From Henricia sp. BOLD:AAB3569 (taxonomy: Eukaryota; Echinodermata; Asteroidea; Spinulosida; Echinasteridae): a stretch of 64,000 bases of DNA. Below the pieces are notes generated by a model, which saw only the letters and a list, made by a program, of their open reading frames with translations, searched no databases and was not told the origin of the DNA. Every line of letters begins with the position of its first letter. Within the stretch, counting starts at the first letter, position 1. The position numbers were made by a program, and so were the translations under genes. This document shows, one piece after another, positions 1-11,200 of the stretch. The stretch covers positions 1,488,001 to 1,552,000 of the forward strand of contig JBBELK010000453.1 of NCBI GenBank assembly GCA_037783545.1, in the 5' to 3' direction.

Positions 1-106
1 AAGACTGTTCTGCTTCAGTGATTTCGTCCAGGTCCAAGTGGACCTGTTTGAACAAAATGATCCCCAGTTTCCCCATCTGACCCATGAAATGTGATAATTC
101 TGTACA

Positions 107-200
107 CTATGAGCAAAAACATGTACATGTTCATTGTGACCCCATTGTTAGTAACAATGGTGTGTGCCCAATTTCCATTGTTAGATGTTCATAGTGGTAG
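107..200. repeat. Imperfect hairpin MITE remnant
   Basis: The segment starts cactatgag and ends ttcatagtg, with an inner stem around cattgttagtaacaatg. Part of it (gtgtgcccaatttccattg) recurs in the better palindrome at 8442-8527, so this is a decayed copy of the same short hairpin family. The rest of 1-543 shows no gene. Bases 290-372 share sequence in reverse with 14975-15045, marking another dispersed repeat. Confidence 0.5.
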
Positions 201-543
201 CTTATGGCTCCAAGAAAACTGATTTGTTTGTGTGTTGGTTTTCACCCTGAATAATTATGTGTGGGATGAGCCAAAACGGCATTGAAAGTGCATGTTTTCA
301 GGAAGCACTTCAAGCAGAGTGGCGCACCCTGCCTCAGCGAATCTTTAATACGGAGGCTACAGGTGCATATATGCAGATGCCTTGCCATAAGGTGTGTATA
401 CATGTAGGCCTATGTGTGAGAGATAACAAGACAATTTGGACACTTTTTTCCGCCAGCATTCTCCTTTCCTTATTAATAACTCCCTACCCCGTATGAAACA
501 AAACTGATCGATCAACTGTCTGTAGGTCTACACGTGTAGGACT

Positions 544-1155
544 ATAGTGATGTCCCCTAACTTGGCGCACTTCGACAACTCACTGGAAATCCGCTCACCT
601 TATAGCAAAACCCCCTAGCAGAATTAGTTGAAACTTACACACCTTGTAGTATAATTTATAGGCTCCAAGAAAAAGTAATACTTTAATATTTTGACTCATC
701 AACAAGTACAAAATAACACAAACAATCAGGACAAAACGATGAACACTTTTTTCCCGAAATCGCCCGGACTGTCCCCTAACGTGGAGCGCGTCGCCGATTG
801 GCTGAAACGGTTTGATGCCTCACTACGATGGCCCACAAAGACCACTTGCACGCACACACCGTGACACTGTACACAACGCCAGTATGCCTGGTTTTATTCA
901 CGTGAAATGCCTATTACAGGCTTCCGTGTATGGTGTCATGACAACCTGAAGCGAACGGCGATGCCTTCACATTCCGGTGAATTTCTAGTAACTGAATGAT
1001 TCTTCTCCGTATTTTAGTTTTGGAATTTATGAAGGTACTTGAGAACTTTATTTCCATTTAATGTCAAGTGCAACAGATTGTTTATTGCGCCAAGAGAGAA
1101 CGGAAAGTAAAGCCCGCCACGTTAGGGGCCGCGCCACGTTGGGGGACATCAACAA
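544..1155. mobile_element. 612-bp TIR element, copy 1, directly upstream of the Sel1-repeat gene
   Basis: Left end tgatgtcccctaacttggcg and right end cgttgggggacatca are imperfect inverted repeats. Both copies are flanked by TA (tata...aata), suggesting a Tc1/mariner-like TA duplication. A second copy at 1960-2570 is almost identical over its whole length and in the same orientation. There is no coding capacity. The right end is only about 55 bp from the ATG at 1211, so the promoter or 5' UTR of that gene must lie in or next to the element. Confidence 0.8.
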
Positions 1156-1210
1156 TACGTATGGACGACTGAAGGAAGTCTAATTCAATCACTAAGCAAA
1201 CGTAAACAAT

Positions 1211-4200
1211 ATGGCGGCCGACACTGGGAGTTCGCTGCGATCTCGAGCGACCATTTCTTTGGATCAGACCCCTCTTATCATCAACGAAGAAGAGGAGAAG
1301 AAAGTATCCAGTGATGGTGATAATCGTGGCGAGGACCCAACTCTTCCCTATGGAGGCAAAGTATACTTGGCAAGACGCAAGAAACCGGACACTTGGTTCG
1401 TCGTTGGTTTGGAGGTAAAAATCGATAGCGATACACTGTACGTACATCACAATGCATGACAATGCATCGTACACTAACACTGCATGCAATAATCTGATGA
1501 TGTAGGCTGCAGCTGCTGTTGCACGGCCGGCTGTGGGCATTGGGCAAGCCATTTGCCACGCATGCGGCTAGCACACCGGCGAAAAAGATTCCTGAACAAA
1601 ATTATGATTAGGCCAAACAAAATTAATGGTGCGTTTACGGTAACGACCTAAAACAAATCCAGGTAGGTAGGTAGGAAAATAATTTTATTTTGTCTTTTTT
1701 TTTTTACACTACAGTTCATGCATTTGCGTGTTGTTTTGCAATCTTTGAAACTCACTATTAACAATATTAAACATGTTCATGTACAAGTGTACAAAATGTT
1801 AAGTTCGTTGGAAATTATTGCAAATAGTGCTCATTTAAAATTATCAACTTGAAAATTGGCAATAAAAAGTTTGAGGTCGGCAATTTGGCCTTAAAAAATT
1901 CCAGGTAGGTCGGGTTACCGTAAACACACCATTTATTTTGTTTGGCCTTAGGCCCTATATAGTGATGTCCCCTAACTTGGCGCACTTCGACAACTCACTG
2001 GAAATCCGCTCACCTTATAGCAAAACCCCCTATCAGAATTAGTTGAAACTTACACACCTTGTAGTATAATTCATAGGCTCCAAGAAAAAGTAATACTTTA
2101 ATATTTTGACTCATCAACAAGTACAGAATAACACAAACAATCAGGACAAAACGATGAACACTTTTTTCCCGAAATCGCCCGGACTGTCCCCTAACGTGGA
2201 GCGCGTCGCTGATTGGCTGAAACAGTTTGATGCCTTACTACGATGGCCCACAAAGACCACTTGCACGCACACACTGTGACACTGTACACAACGCCAGTAT
2301 GCCTGGTTTTATTCACGTGAAATGCCTATTACAGGCTTCCGTGTATGGTGTCATGACAACCTGAAGCGAACGGCGATGCCTTCACATTCCGGTGAATTTC
2401 TAGTAACTGAATGATTCTTCTCCGTATTTTAGTTTTGGAATTTATGAAGGTACTTGAGAACTTTATTTCCATTTAATGCCAAGTGCAACAGATTGTTTAT
2501 TGCGCCAAGAGAGAACGGAAAGTAAAGCCCGCCACGTTAGGGGCCGCGCCACGTTGGGGGACATCAACAATATATTTAATTAATAAAGGAGCGTGTCCAG
2601 ATTTTCTGGAAATATCCTAGTTTAGGACTGTGGTACTTTAAACCAAGAAAATACTCACATTCTGAAGAAAAGTGACATTTTCTGGCGCATTTCCAAAGAT
2701 CCGTGTTGTCGTGTACATGTTTCGTTGACATTCCTTGTTAAAAATGGCGCACAATTACACAATCTTGCATAAACTATGAAAATTCTACTAGACTTTTCCG
2801 AGCAGTCCACATATTCCACATACATGATACAAACGATATTATAGAATCTTCATAATTTATGCAAGGTTGTGTCATGACGCGACAACACCACGTTTGCGCT
2901 ATTTTTAACAAGGAATGTCAATGAAACATACTATGTACACGACATCGTGGATCTTTGGAAATGTGCCGGAAAATGTCACTTTTCATCAGAATGCGAGTAT
3001 TTTCTTGATTTAAAGCACCACAGTCCTAAACTAGGATATCTATGGCACCTCGGTTGGTGTGTCAAGTGTATTTGTGACCATTTTGAGGGTAAAAACTGTT
3101 GCTTTTTTTGGGCAAGTGAGAGCTGAGAATTACAGCCGGTTGCTTGGACCCTACTATATCGCATACCACATCCCCTATGAAAAAAACGATATTGTCGGAC
3201 TATAATTTAATATTACACTCTGAAGAAAAATTTTTTTAAATGTTTTCTTTTGTCATGATTATTACATTTCAGATCCTGTCGGTGTGTCTAGTTTTCTGTT
3301 TCATATATTATTCTTACTACCACTTTGACAACATGCATTTCCATGTGACGCATTTCTACGCTCAATTGGGCACGCCACATGCTATGCACTTGACCGGCCA
3401 GCACTACTTATTTGGAAAAGGAGTCAACCGGGATGTGGACCATGCAATGCAGTGGTTTAAGTAGGTATTTCTGTATGTGTTTAGTCCAGTTGTTCAAAAA
3501 TATATTGTCACAGGCTGTCACAGGTTCACCAACTAAGAGGTTCGGGGTGGTCAAAAACGACCAAAATATACTTTTCTGAAAAGTTTCAAAAATGGTCCTG
3601 AGGAAAATTAAGCCTGTCCCAAAACTATTTTGGCAGTTTTCAAAGTAAATTTTTGAGAAAAAATATTTTTTTTACATGGCCGGGTCATCGGCGCCGACAG
3701 GACCGGTATGGTTAATTTTGACAAAATTTGGAAATGTCTCAAAAATGATCTTAAAGGAAAATTACATTGTCCATTTAAACAGGTATGCCGCCGATAAGGG
3801 ACACGCCCATTCTTCTCACAATCTGGCAGTTGGACATCTCCAAGGCTATAAAACTGCAGTCAGGGACAGAGAGTAAGTCTGGAAATTGTGAACAAGTGTC
3901 TAGGGGTGTTACATGTGGGCAGGGTTTGCTTAAAGGAAAAGGAGAACCCAATTTCAACCGGTGTCGAAATCAACACGGTTCCAACCCGTGTCAACTTTTC
4001 AAAATTTCAACACAGTTAAATTCGGCTACGTTTTCACACTACTTAACACAGCAACAGCACTTGTGCTACACGTGTAGTGTTTTGACCTGTTTTTTGCACG
4101 ATACTTTACGGGTCAGTGCCATGTTGTACATGTAGTGTGAAAAGGTCAGTCTACTTAACACGTGTCGGATCCATGTAGTGTGAAAAGGCCTCAAGAAACA

Positions 4201-4591
4201 AAAGGCATTGTCCAAAGCAAGTGCAGTTTGTACATTATTGTTTTACAAAGAACAAGAAATTTGACCCATTGAAAAGCGGATACGAACTCCACAAAGAATG
4301 GCATATTCAGTGATGGGTTGTACCATGCGCGCCGCTATTTTGTCCTAAAACTGAGCAAGAATTAAGTTTTTGCGTATAAGTCCTTCGTGGCTTCCTATGG
4401 CAATATGCAATGATTATACGCAAAAACGTCACCATTTGCCCAGTTTTCGATGTTAATGCGCTTTATTACCCCTTGTTATCATTGTTGTCATTGGCAGTGA
4501 AGCTCAGGATCTGCTGAGGTATGCTGCTGATCAAGGCGTGGATGAAGCAATGGATGCGTTGAATAAGATGTGTCCTAACGGAGACTGCTGA
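1211..4591 (+). CDS. Single-pass membrane protein with Sel1-like repeats, complete, 4 exons
   Basis: Exons 1211-1414, 3273-3460, 3783-3872 and 4498-4591 join with GT-AG introns and continuous frame into 191 codons ending at TGA 4589-4591. Residues 1-68 are hydrophilic with an acidic EEEEKK patch. Residues 69-84 (ILSVCLVFCFIYYSYY) form one membrane segment. The rest holds two clear Sel1-like repeats (GTPHAMHLTGQHYLFGKG, then YAADKGHAHSSHNLAVGH) and a short third beginning LLRYAADQGVDEAM. Sel1 repeats are TPR-like helical hairpins used as protein-binding scaffolds. No signal peptide precedes the membrane segment, so a signal-anchor topology is likely; the side on which the repeats lie is not settled. 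The ATG lies in a GC-rich context (aatATGGCGGCC). The gene is tail to tail with TRIP13. I do not recognise a named orthologue. The exon chain is well supported because three separate exons encode consecutive repeat pieces in matching phases. Confidence 0.8.
1611..1947. mobile_element. 337-bp MITE, PIF/Harbinger-like (TTA duplication)
   Basis: The ends are inverted repeats beginning ggccaaacaaaattaatggt on the left and matching ttattttgtttggcc on the right, extended inward by gtttacggtaac/gttaccgtaaac. The flanking trinucleotide is TTA on both sides. It lies in intron 1 of the Sel1-repeat gene and abuts the next element. Confidence 0.7.
1960..2570. mobile_element. 611-bp TIR element, copy 2
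   Basis: Same element and orientation as 544-1155, with only scattered substitutions, in intron 1 of the Sel1-repeat gene. The two copies are direct repeats about 1.4 kb apart that flank exon 1. Recombination between them would delete the first exon. Confidence 0.8.
2611..3042. repeat. Long imperfect palindrome, arms about 190 bp
   Basis: The left arm starts aatatcctagtttaggactg and the right arm ends cagtcctaaactaggatat. Inner parts pair over aaaagtgacattttc, tttccaaagatc and acattccttgttaaaaat. It is a foldback-type MITE in intron 1 of the Sel1-repeat gene, directly after the copy-2 element. Confidence 0.75.
4190..4325. repeat. Fragment of the AGGAGAAG-type TTAA repeat family
   Basis: The stretch aagaaacaaaaggcattgtc followed by a gacccattgaaaagcggata block matches internal parts of the TTAA element at 12255-12889 and its relatives at 13033-13505 and 24353-24550. 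No clean ends are seen here. It lies in intron 3 of the Sel1-repeat gene. Confidence 0.5.
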
Positions 4592-5023
4592 ACGTCGGAC
4601 ATTGCAGGTTGGTCACAAAGAAAATACAGGCAATGTAGTTTAGACAGTCTTACTTCAATTCAAGATTGACCATTCAGGGCAATTTCAAACATTCAAATTT
4701 ACATACATGTCTGAGACTTTCAGGGCTTGTAATGGTAATAATGCCCTGGTTCTCAAATTAGTTCTTGAGGGGGAATCCCCTCGACTGGGTCTTGGGTACA
4801 CTTCGTTTCCCTATCGGCACCGATGAACGATCTCACCAACGATTATTTTATTGCAGTGCATTTTGGCATGTTTTATTAGTAGATTTTTTTCTACTTTATG
4901 ACCATCTCATTCTCTCATGCAAGTGCTCTATCTTCCCCCACCCCCAGGGGGAATTTTCCCAGTTTGAGAACCAGTGGGTTCTTTAAGCATCCTTGATTAA
5001 AGTGTAATTCATCAAGGAGATCT

Positions 5024-5330
5024 AGAGCATGTGTGGTCTAGTGGGTATGAAGTGAGATTCACAATGAGAGGTTGTGGGTTCAAGCCCCACCACGACCAAC
5101 ATGCGTTTCTGGGCAAGGTATTTAATCCCAGTTGCCTCGTCAAACCAAGCGATATTTGAGGAGCTGTTAGGGGAATGCCACAATTTAAGTGCTGAGCACC
5201 TGGCCAGCAGCCACCTAGATGAAGCGAAATGGTTCTGGTGATTTCCTGATGGCAGCGGTAATAATAGCAACAGCGCCAGGAGCATGTGGACATGTGCGCT
5301 ATATAGAAATCCGCCATTATTAATAATTTC
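5024..5330 (+). mobile_element. tRNA-derived SINE
   Basis: The head has an A-box-like tggtctagtgggta and a B-box ggttcaagccc in correct order and spacing. A body with tgggcaaggtatttaatccc follows, and the 3' end is gcgctatatagaaatccgcc before an att-rich tail. It lies in the convergent intergenic region between the Sel1-repeat gene and TRIP13. Confidence 0.7.
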
Positions 5331-5570
5331 TGAAAAACTTATTTTAACGCCTTTTCAATAAGAGTGATACGTCCACTCAATTGAGAATGGCATTACAATA
5401 AGTTGGTTTTTTTTCTAGGAATTACACTTCCATCATGGATGCTTAAAGAACATGACATTATTTGTGTTTAAAATCAAAAACAATTGAATACGTGAAGCAC
5501 ATTACAAGCCCCGAGTCTCTGAATTAAATAGATCAGTCTTGTTTTCAAAGAATGATTTAATATCACATAT

Positions 5571-5965
5571 GGGTCTTTCCACAGTAATGGGGTACATTTC
5601 TGTGACATTCAAGATATTAGGTCCCAGCTCACTTCAAATGTCTTAATTTTATCTTTAAATTATGCAGCTAAACTGAGGAAATAACCTTTGCACCAGGGAG
5701 TAAGAAAAATAGTCCTACAACATACATTTGTGAAAACCCTGTGCACAAATTTTCCTATTACAAAGACAGAAAAAAATGTCACAAAATGGTCTGTCCACGT
5801 TACAGGACAATTTGTACACAAGCTTTTCAAAAATGTATGTTGTGGCAGCAATTTCTTACCTTTTTGGGTAAAAGTTATCTTTTGAGAACAGTACATAAAC
5901 TAAAGACATCTGAAAGGAATTATTGACTTATTTTTCAAATGTACCCCATTACTGTAGAAAGACCC
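5571..5965. mobile_element. 395-bp MITE with gggtctttccacagtaatgg ends
   Basis: The left end gggtctttccacagtaatgg pairs with the right end ccattactgtagaaagaccc, and pairing continues through gtacattt/aaatgtac. The middle is nearly self-complementary, which is why it yields similar short ORFs on both strands. Half of the same family occurs at 56152-56230, interrupted by a TTAA transposon. Confidence 0.75.
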
Positions 5966-6193
5966 GCATTCATTTACAAGATGCTGGGAAATGAGCAATA
6001 TAACCTTGTGCCTTTAAAACGTTTGTAAATGTTAATTATCAAAGTGTATTGTACTCTATTTGTGATGTGCCTTATATTAGAAATTCTGAATTTTAAAAAA
6101 TGACCATTTTAAACCCAGTATTACCTTGTCCAGGGATTACACTGTAATAATAATACTCTGTAGTTGATTTAATGTTTAAGAAACTGTATTTTA

Positions 6194-6368
6194 GGGGCTG
6201 TCCAAAGTTGTCAACATTTTCACGGTTCTACAGAGTGTAGTGTTTTTCAAGATGCCCTCCCTCCCACCAAAATACTACTTATCAACATTGTCACTACCGT
6301 GAAATGTCAACATGTAAAGTCCTACGCTTTGTAGTTCCGTGAAAATGTTGACAACTTTGGACGGCCCC
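6194..6368. mobile_element. About 175-bp hairpin MITE, TTAA-like flanks
   Basis: Left ggggctgtccaaagttgtca pairs with right tgacaactttggacggcccc, and pairing continues through the stem. The right flank is ttaa and the left is ttta, consistent with a decayed TTAA duplication. Confidence 0.7.
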
Positions 6369-6397
6369 TTAATATAAAGAGTATTTGTGCAATACTA

Positions 6398-6840
6398 TAG
6401 ACCTTTCACATTACAATGGAAACCTTCCCTGTATGTCCGCCATAGCTGGGACGTGATGAACTACATGTGTTATGTGATGATGCTCATTATGTCATCACTT
6501 TGAACAATTTGCGCATTTGTTGTAATGGTGAATTCACACGCACATAATTGCGACGCTTTGAGAAAAAGCGATGTGGATGGAATTTTAAGTGAATAACGAT
6601 GCACTGAAAAATCACTGAATTATGAAAAGACTTTCCGTTCAACATGTCCGAGCCAATTCTGTGGTTTTTTGTGCGTTGTTAAACCTCAAATTCCTTCCAC
6701 AGCTTGGACGGAAAGTGTTTTCGTGATTTTCAGTTCATCGTTTTACTCAATTCCTTATGCACGTGGCAATCACGCACAATCTATGCACTGGAAAAAGCTA
6801 TGGCGGACGTGTACAGGGAAGGCGTCTTGGGAATGGTCTA
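6398..6840. mobile_element. 443-bp TIR element with TAGACC ends, TA-flanked
   Basis: Left tagacctttcacattacaat and inner gtatgtccgccatagct pair with right agctatggcggacgtgtac and gggaatggtcta. TA lies on both sides. Related ends occur at 10581-10738 and around 34071-34345. Confidence 0.7.
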
Positions 6841-8215
6841 TACTAAACCTTATTTATATGTAAAGAGCACCGCCACTTCATCAGTGTATTTTCATGTTCA
6901 AATTGGCAATAAGCAAAACGTACTGTTTTACATGTATACATAGTTGTAGAGAAATAGTATCTGCTAATTTTAAACCATACATCCCTGTTGTGCCTTTTAT
7001 CTTTCAGCCAATAATATTTGTTTTTTTTTGTTTTAAAAAAGTAATGCAGTTTGTTAGAAAGGTGGTAGAAGTAAGTTCTGATTTGATCCATCAAGGTAAA
7101 ATTATACGTATACAGTGGAAGTTGCTGTAATGAACATCATGAGATTCTTAGTGTTCATACGGAGGGAGAGAATTCAAATAACAGCAAGTACAATTATATG
7201 TAAAGATATTTCACAAGTCTGGTACTCATCCCCGGTTTCCATGGCACAGACCTTGTTCACGTTAAATAAATTACTTCATTCGACAAGTTATGACAATGCA
7301 ATGTGTATGACAAAGTGCTTTGATGCATAACGAGATAGAGGCGCCGTACACCTTATTCCAATCTTCATTAGTGGTTGCTTTATGTGAACGGTACTGATAT
7401 TCATATGCCAATGATGAGTTGTATAATATTGGATGGGTTATATACCGCATGAGTCATCTTTTATGTATGCAGTTGGACCAACAAAAAAAGAACTGTTTAG
7501 CGTACGTCACTTTCAACCATGCGCAGCAATATTTTTTTAAATTTTCTGGCTTCATGTTGGCTTCATTTATTTATTTTTTTGCCTTATATTCAAAAGCTCT
7601 GCACTGAATGTATAACATATATATATGCTCTTGTAATATATTGCGGGGTCTCTTTTGTTCAAACCGGTTCTGTGTTGTACATTCATGTGCTCATACAGTC
7701 TATGGGAGAGAGTTAGAGTACAGGATTGTCCTCAATCGTAATGTGAACAGGGTCAAAGCAAATGGGCCCCATGTCCCTACAAAGTATGCTGTCATCAGGC
7801 CATGAGGCCGACTTGGCCAGTATGCACTTTTCATTAAACATCTTCGAATATGCACAAACAATTAAGCAACCAAACACCTGAAAGCTGGCCTAGTGACCAT
7901 TGAAATTCTGGTAACAATAAGGCCAAATTTAAAGCAGCCGGCCAACCTGAACCAGATAAACATGAAAAAGGTTCCTTAACTCTATCAAAGTTTTAGATGT
8001 TTTTTTTGCTCATGAAACAGGCTTAAAGGCCCATTATATTAATTAGCATCACATTCAAGTTTACCTGAAGATAATAGTGATTGCACTCTCTAGACATAAG
8101 GCTCATATTGGTTAGCCTTATGTCCCTTGAAGAGTGCTATATTGGGAGTATACTGTACACTAAATACACGCAAGGCTTGAATTTTCATGGTGGAATTCAC
8201 CAGCTACAATCTCAA
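6841..8215. other. 3' flank of TRIP13; no gene seen
   Basis: AT-rich sequence with only short ORFs that lack family resemblance. TRIP13 transcription runs into this region from the right, so its 3' UTR should lie at the right end. A minus-strand AATAAA (plus tttatt) is present near 7567, but its use cannot be judged. Confidence 0.5.
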
Positions 8216-11200
8216 TCACTGCACTCCATTTGCGAGTGTAGTTGGGACTGGATGTTGTTCACCAGTTTGTAGCGACTGGCGTTCACTAAACTGCTTATCC
8301 ACAGCTTGTGAGAGAGCCCCCAGGAAGTCCTCTAGAGACACTGGGTTGACCTGAGAATAGTCCATCTGAGAAAACAAAAGTAAACAGTCAGTATAGACCA
8401 CTCTCACATAAAAATACAACTGCGTATTAAACGCCATCACACTATGAGCAACTAACAATGGAAATTGGGCACACACCATTGTTAATGACAATGGTTTGTG
8501 CCCAATTTCCATTGTTAGTTGCTCAGTGTCAGGTACAAGTACACACATGGAAAATGTTCCAAACACGCGTGTGTTACTCAATATTTGTTTGAAATATGGC
8601 AAAGCTGATGCGTGTTAGAAAACAATTACGTTCAAGATCCTGATGCACGTGGCAATCTGTAGGAAGTGATACGTCTGTAGGTGGTTTGGAAAGTGCACCA
8701 CATAACAGAAAGGACAAATGAGCATTATGAAGAATTGTCATGCTGTATACATTTCTTACAGACCATATTATTGACAAGACAATTCCTCCTGTTTCACATG
8801 AGACAGGTTAATTTTAATAGCAATACATCATACGTTTTATATAATGTTTCTTTTGTCACTATGTATATATGGAAAAACAGAAAGCTACTCTATTAATAAA
8901 ATGTTTACCTCCAAATACAGAGCATGTGCTAGAAATGGGAGTTTTCTCAAAGTGCGTCCACTCAATCCCTGACTTTTCCTGAGTTAAGGATAAAAACATT
9001 TGAAAAACGTTTCAGGGTATTTCAAAAGCTATCAACCCCATACTTTTTCAAACCAGACTTGGGCCATGTTCATTTTAATAAGGAAAAAGGGAATATGCAG
9101 GGCAGGAAATTCGTCACTGAAAGGGCACTGCCATTTGTGTTTATGGAGGAGTTTTATGTTGTTTAAAAATGGCACTTCCATTGGAAATTGAAAAAGTTTA
9201 TGGGAGAATTGCAAAAGGGCACCAAGGCCAAGATCAGGGGCAACAGAGGCAATGGCCTCCGTGAATTTCCAGCCCTGAGATGGCCGCACCATGATAAAGG
9301 TCTATCCTTAGGGATATTACAAGTAGCAGACAGGCAAAAAGAATTGAGAAGACTGACCATGCAATCTCCTTGAGTTTGAGGCCGAGTTTAGTGGCGTCAC
9401 TCTCCATGAATCTCATGGACTCTAAGCTCCTGAAGTCAATTAGCCGCTCTGATCGTCTGATAATGTGAGCCTGTCGGTAATAAGAAGCCAAATTGAAGGG
9501 TGGATTCACAATGAGCATTTTGGCGAGTAAATTTGACACTTTGAGAAAAAGCAGTATGTAGGGAATTTGGAGTGAAACGATGCTCTGAAACCACAGGAGG
9601 GCAGTTCCACAAGGTCGGACGTACATTTTGGACACTGACCTGCTTTGACAGAGTGTATTCTTAAAGCTACGATTTAAAAGTGGATTGTTAGACCATTAAC
9701 AGACAAGTGGTAGTTAGTACAATGATTTAGTAAAAACACACTCTTCCCTTTTGTTAAAGGCAGAGGCTTGTCAGCAATGCACGCGCGCCAAATTTGTGCT
9801 ACGAAATACGCAGCTCCATGCCTTTGCTATGGAGCTGCGTATTTTGTGGCACGAATTTGGCACGCGCGCATTGCTGACGAGCCTGTGGCTTTAACGCACC
9901 AACCACCCCCACCAAACCTGAAAGGAATTCCTTTAAAATTCCTTGGATGTTTGAAACAATGGGGGGAGGTGGCGTTCCCTCTGTCACATCGTGCCGTGTA
10001 TGTTCACCCAAGCCTAGTATCTGTCACATTTGTGGTCAAGCATTGATTTACCCGGATGAGTTCCTCGATACAGGAGTAATAGATCTTGAAGCATGCAGCT
10101 GGTGACGGAGGGCCGATATACTGCTTGATGTCTGCACGGTCTACAAAGGCTAGATCGATGGCTTCGGTTATGTTAGATGTCGTTAGGATTAGCACGTTGG
10201 GGTATCTGAAGGAGGAATAAAACAATGCTAAGTAATAGAAGTTTTCAATGGAATGACAAAGGGAAAGGAAACAGGAGGTCGTGGGTTTGAGTCCCACCTG
10301 AGCACGCTATCAAGTTTTTCTCACATTGTCTCAGGGAGCAATGGCATACATGTACAAAGCTAATTAAAAGTTAAGTCAGGTAGGGCAAAATAAACCCTAA
10401 TTAATGTTCATTCTCCTCGACGCAAGCCAATTTGCATTCTCTCATTAGTTGCGGTACCTGCTGCTCATCATGATTTGAACTGGCTACTCAACACCGGCCA
10501 GCTCGGTGGTCGAGTGGTTAAAGACGTCTGCCTAGTATGAAGGTTATGGGTTCGAGTCCCACCCGAGCACGCTCACACTATAGACCTCATCGCAAATACA
10601 GCTTGGGCGAGTTTGCACAAAAGCACATTAACTGGATTGTGGGAAAGAAAACGGGGCAAAGTCTGCCCCGAAAACCTTCCCACAATACATTGCTGCTTTT
10701 GTGAAAACTCACCCAAGCGGTATTTGCGATAAGGTCTATGAAGTTTTTCTTCTAGTGTTTCAGGGAAGCTCTGAGCATAGTGTTATTTAAGTTAAGTCGG
10801 GTAGGGCAAAACAGGTATTCAATCTCCAAGATACAAGCTAAATCACATTTCCTTGACTTCTATTAAAAAAGAAAAACAAAATGTAAAGTGGTAGCAGTTG
10901 GTTGCAAATTCTTGACCCAGAATGTGCGACATCCAACTCATTTCCGAGAGCAATTCACAAATATAAAGACATCAAGAACATTGTCTTTGAAAAGCACTGT
11001 TAATTTTTTAGAACAATAATTTCCACCAAAACTTAAGTTCCTGACATGACTGCCTCACCGTTTGATCTGATCAATCTGCGTCAGGAGCGCATTGACAACA
11101 CGGATTGCATCCGATGGCTCTGCGCCATTCAGAGAGCTTTTCCTGGCTGCTGTTAGGCTTTCCACCTGAGGAGAAACACAAGTTAAAGATGGATTACATG

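Noticed and set aside
5660-5926. Similar ORFs on both strands
   Set aside because: They arise because the MITE at 5571-5965 is nearly self-complementary.
9163-9360. Extension of TRIP13 exon past its donor ([12 protein letters not shown])
   Set aside because: The donor at 9357 with an acceptor at 8979 restores the family sequence W-KSQGLSGR; the read-through is intron.
10497-10575. Functional tRNA gene
   Set aside because: Acceptor and T arms pair but the anticodon stem does not, and a SINE body follows.
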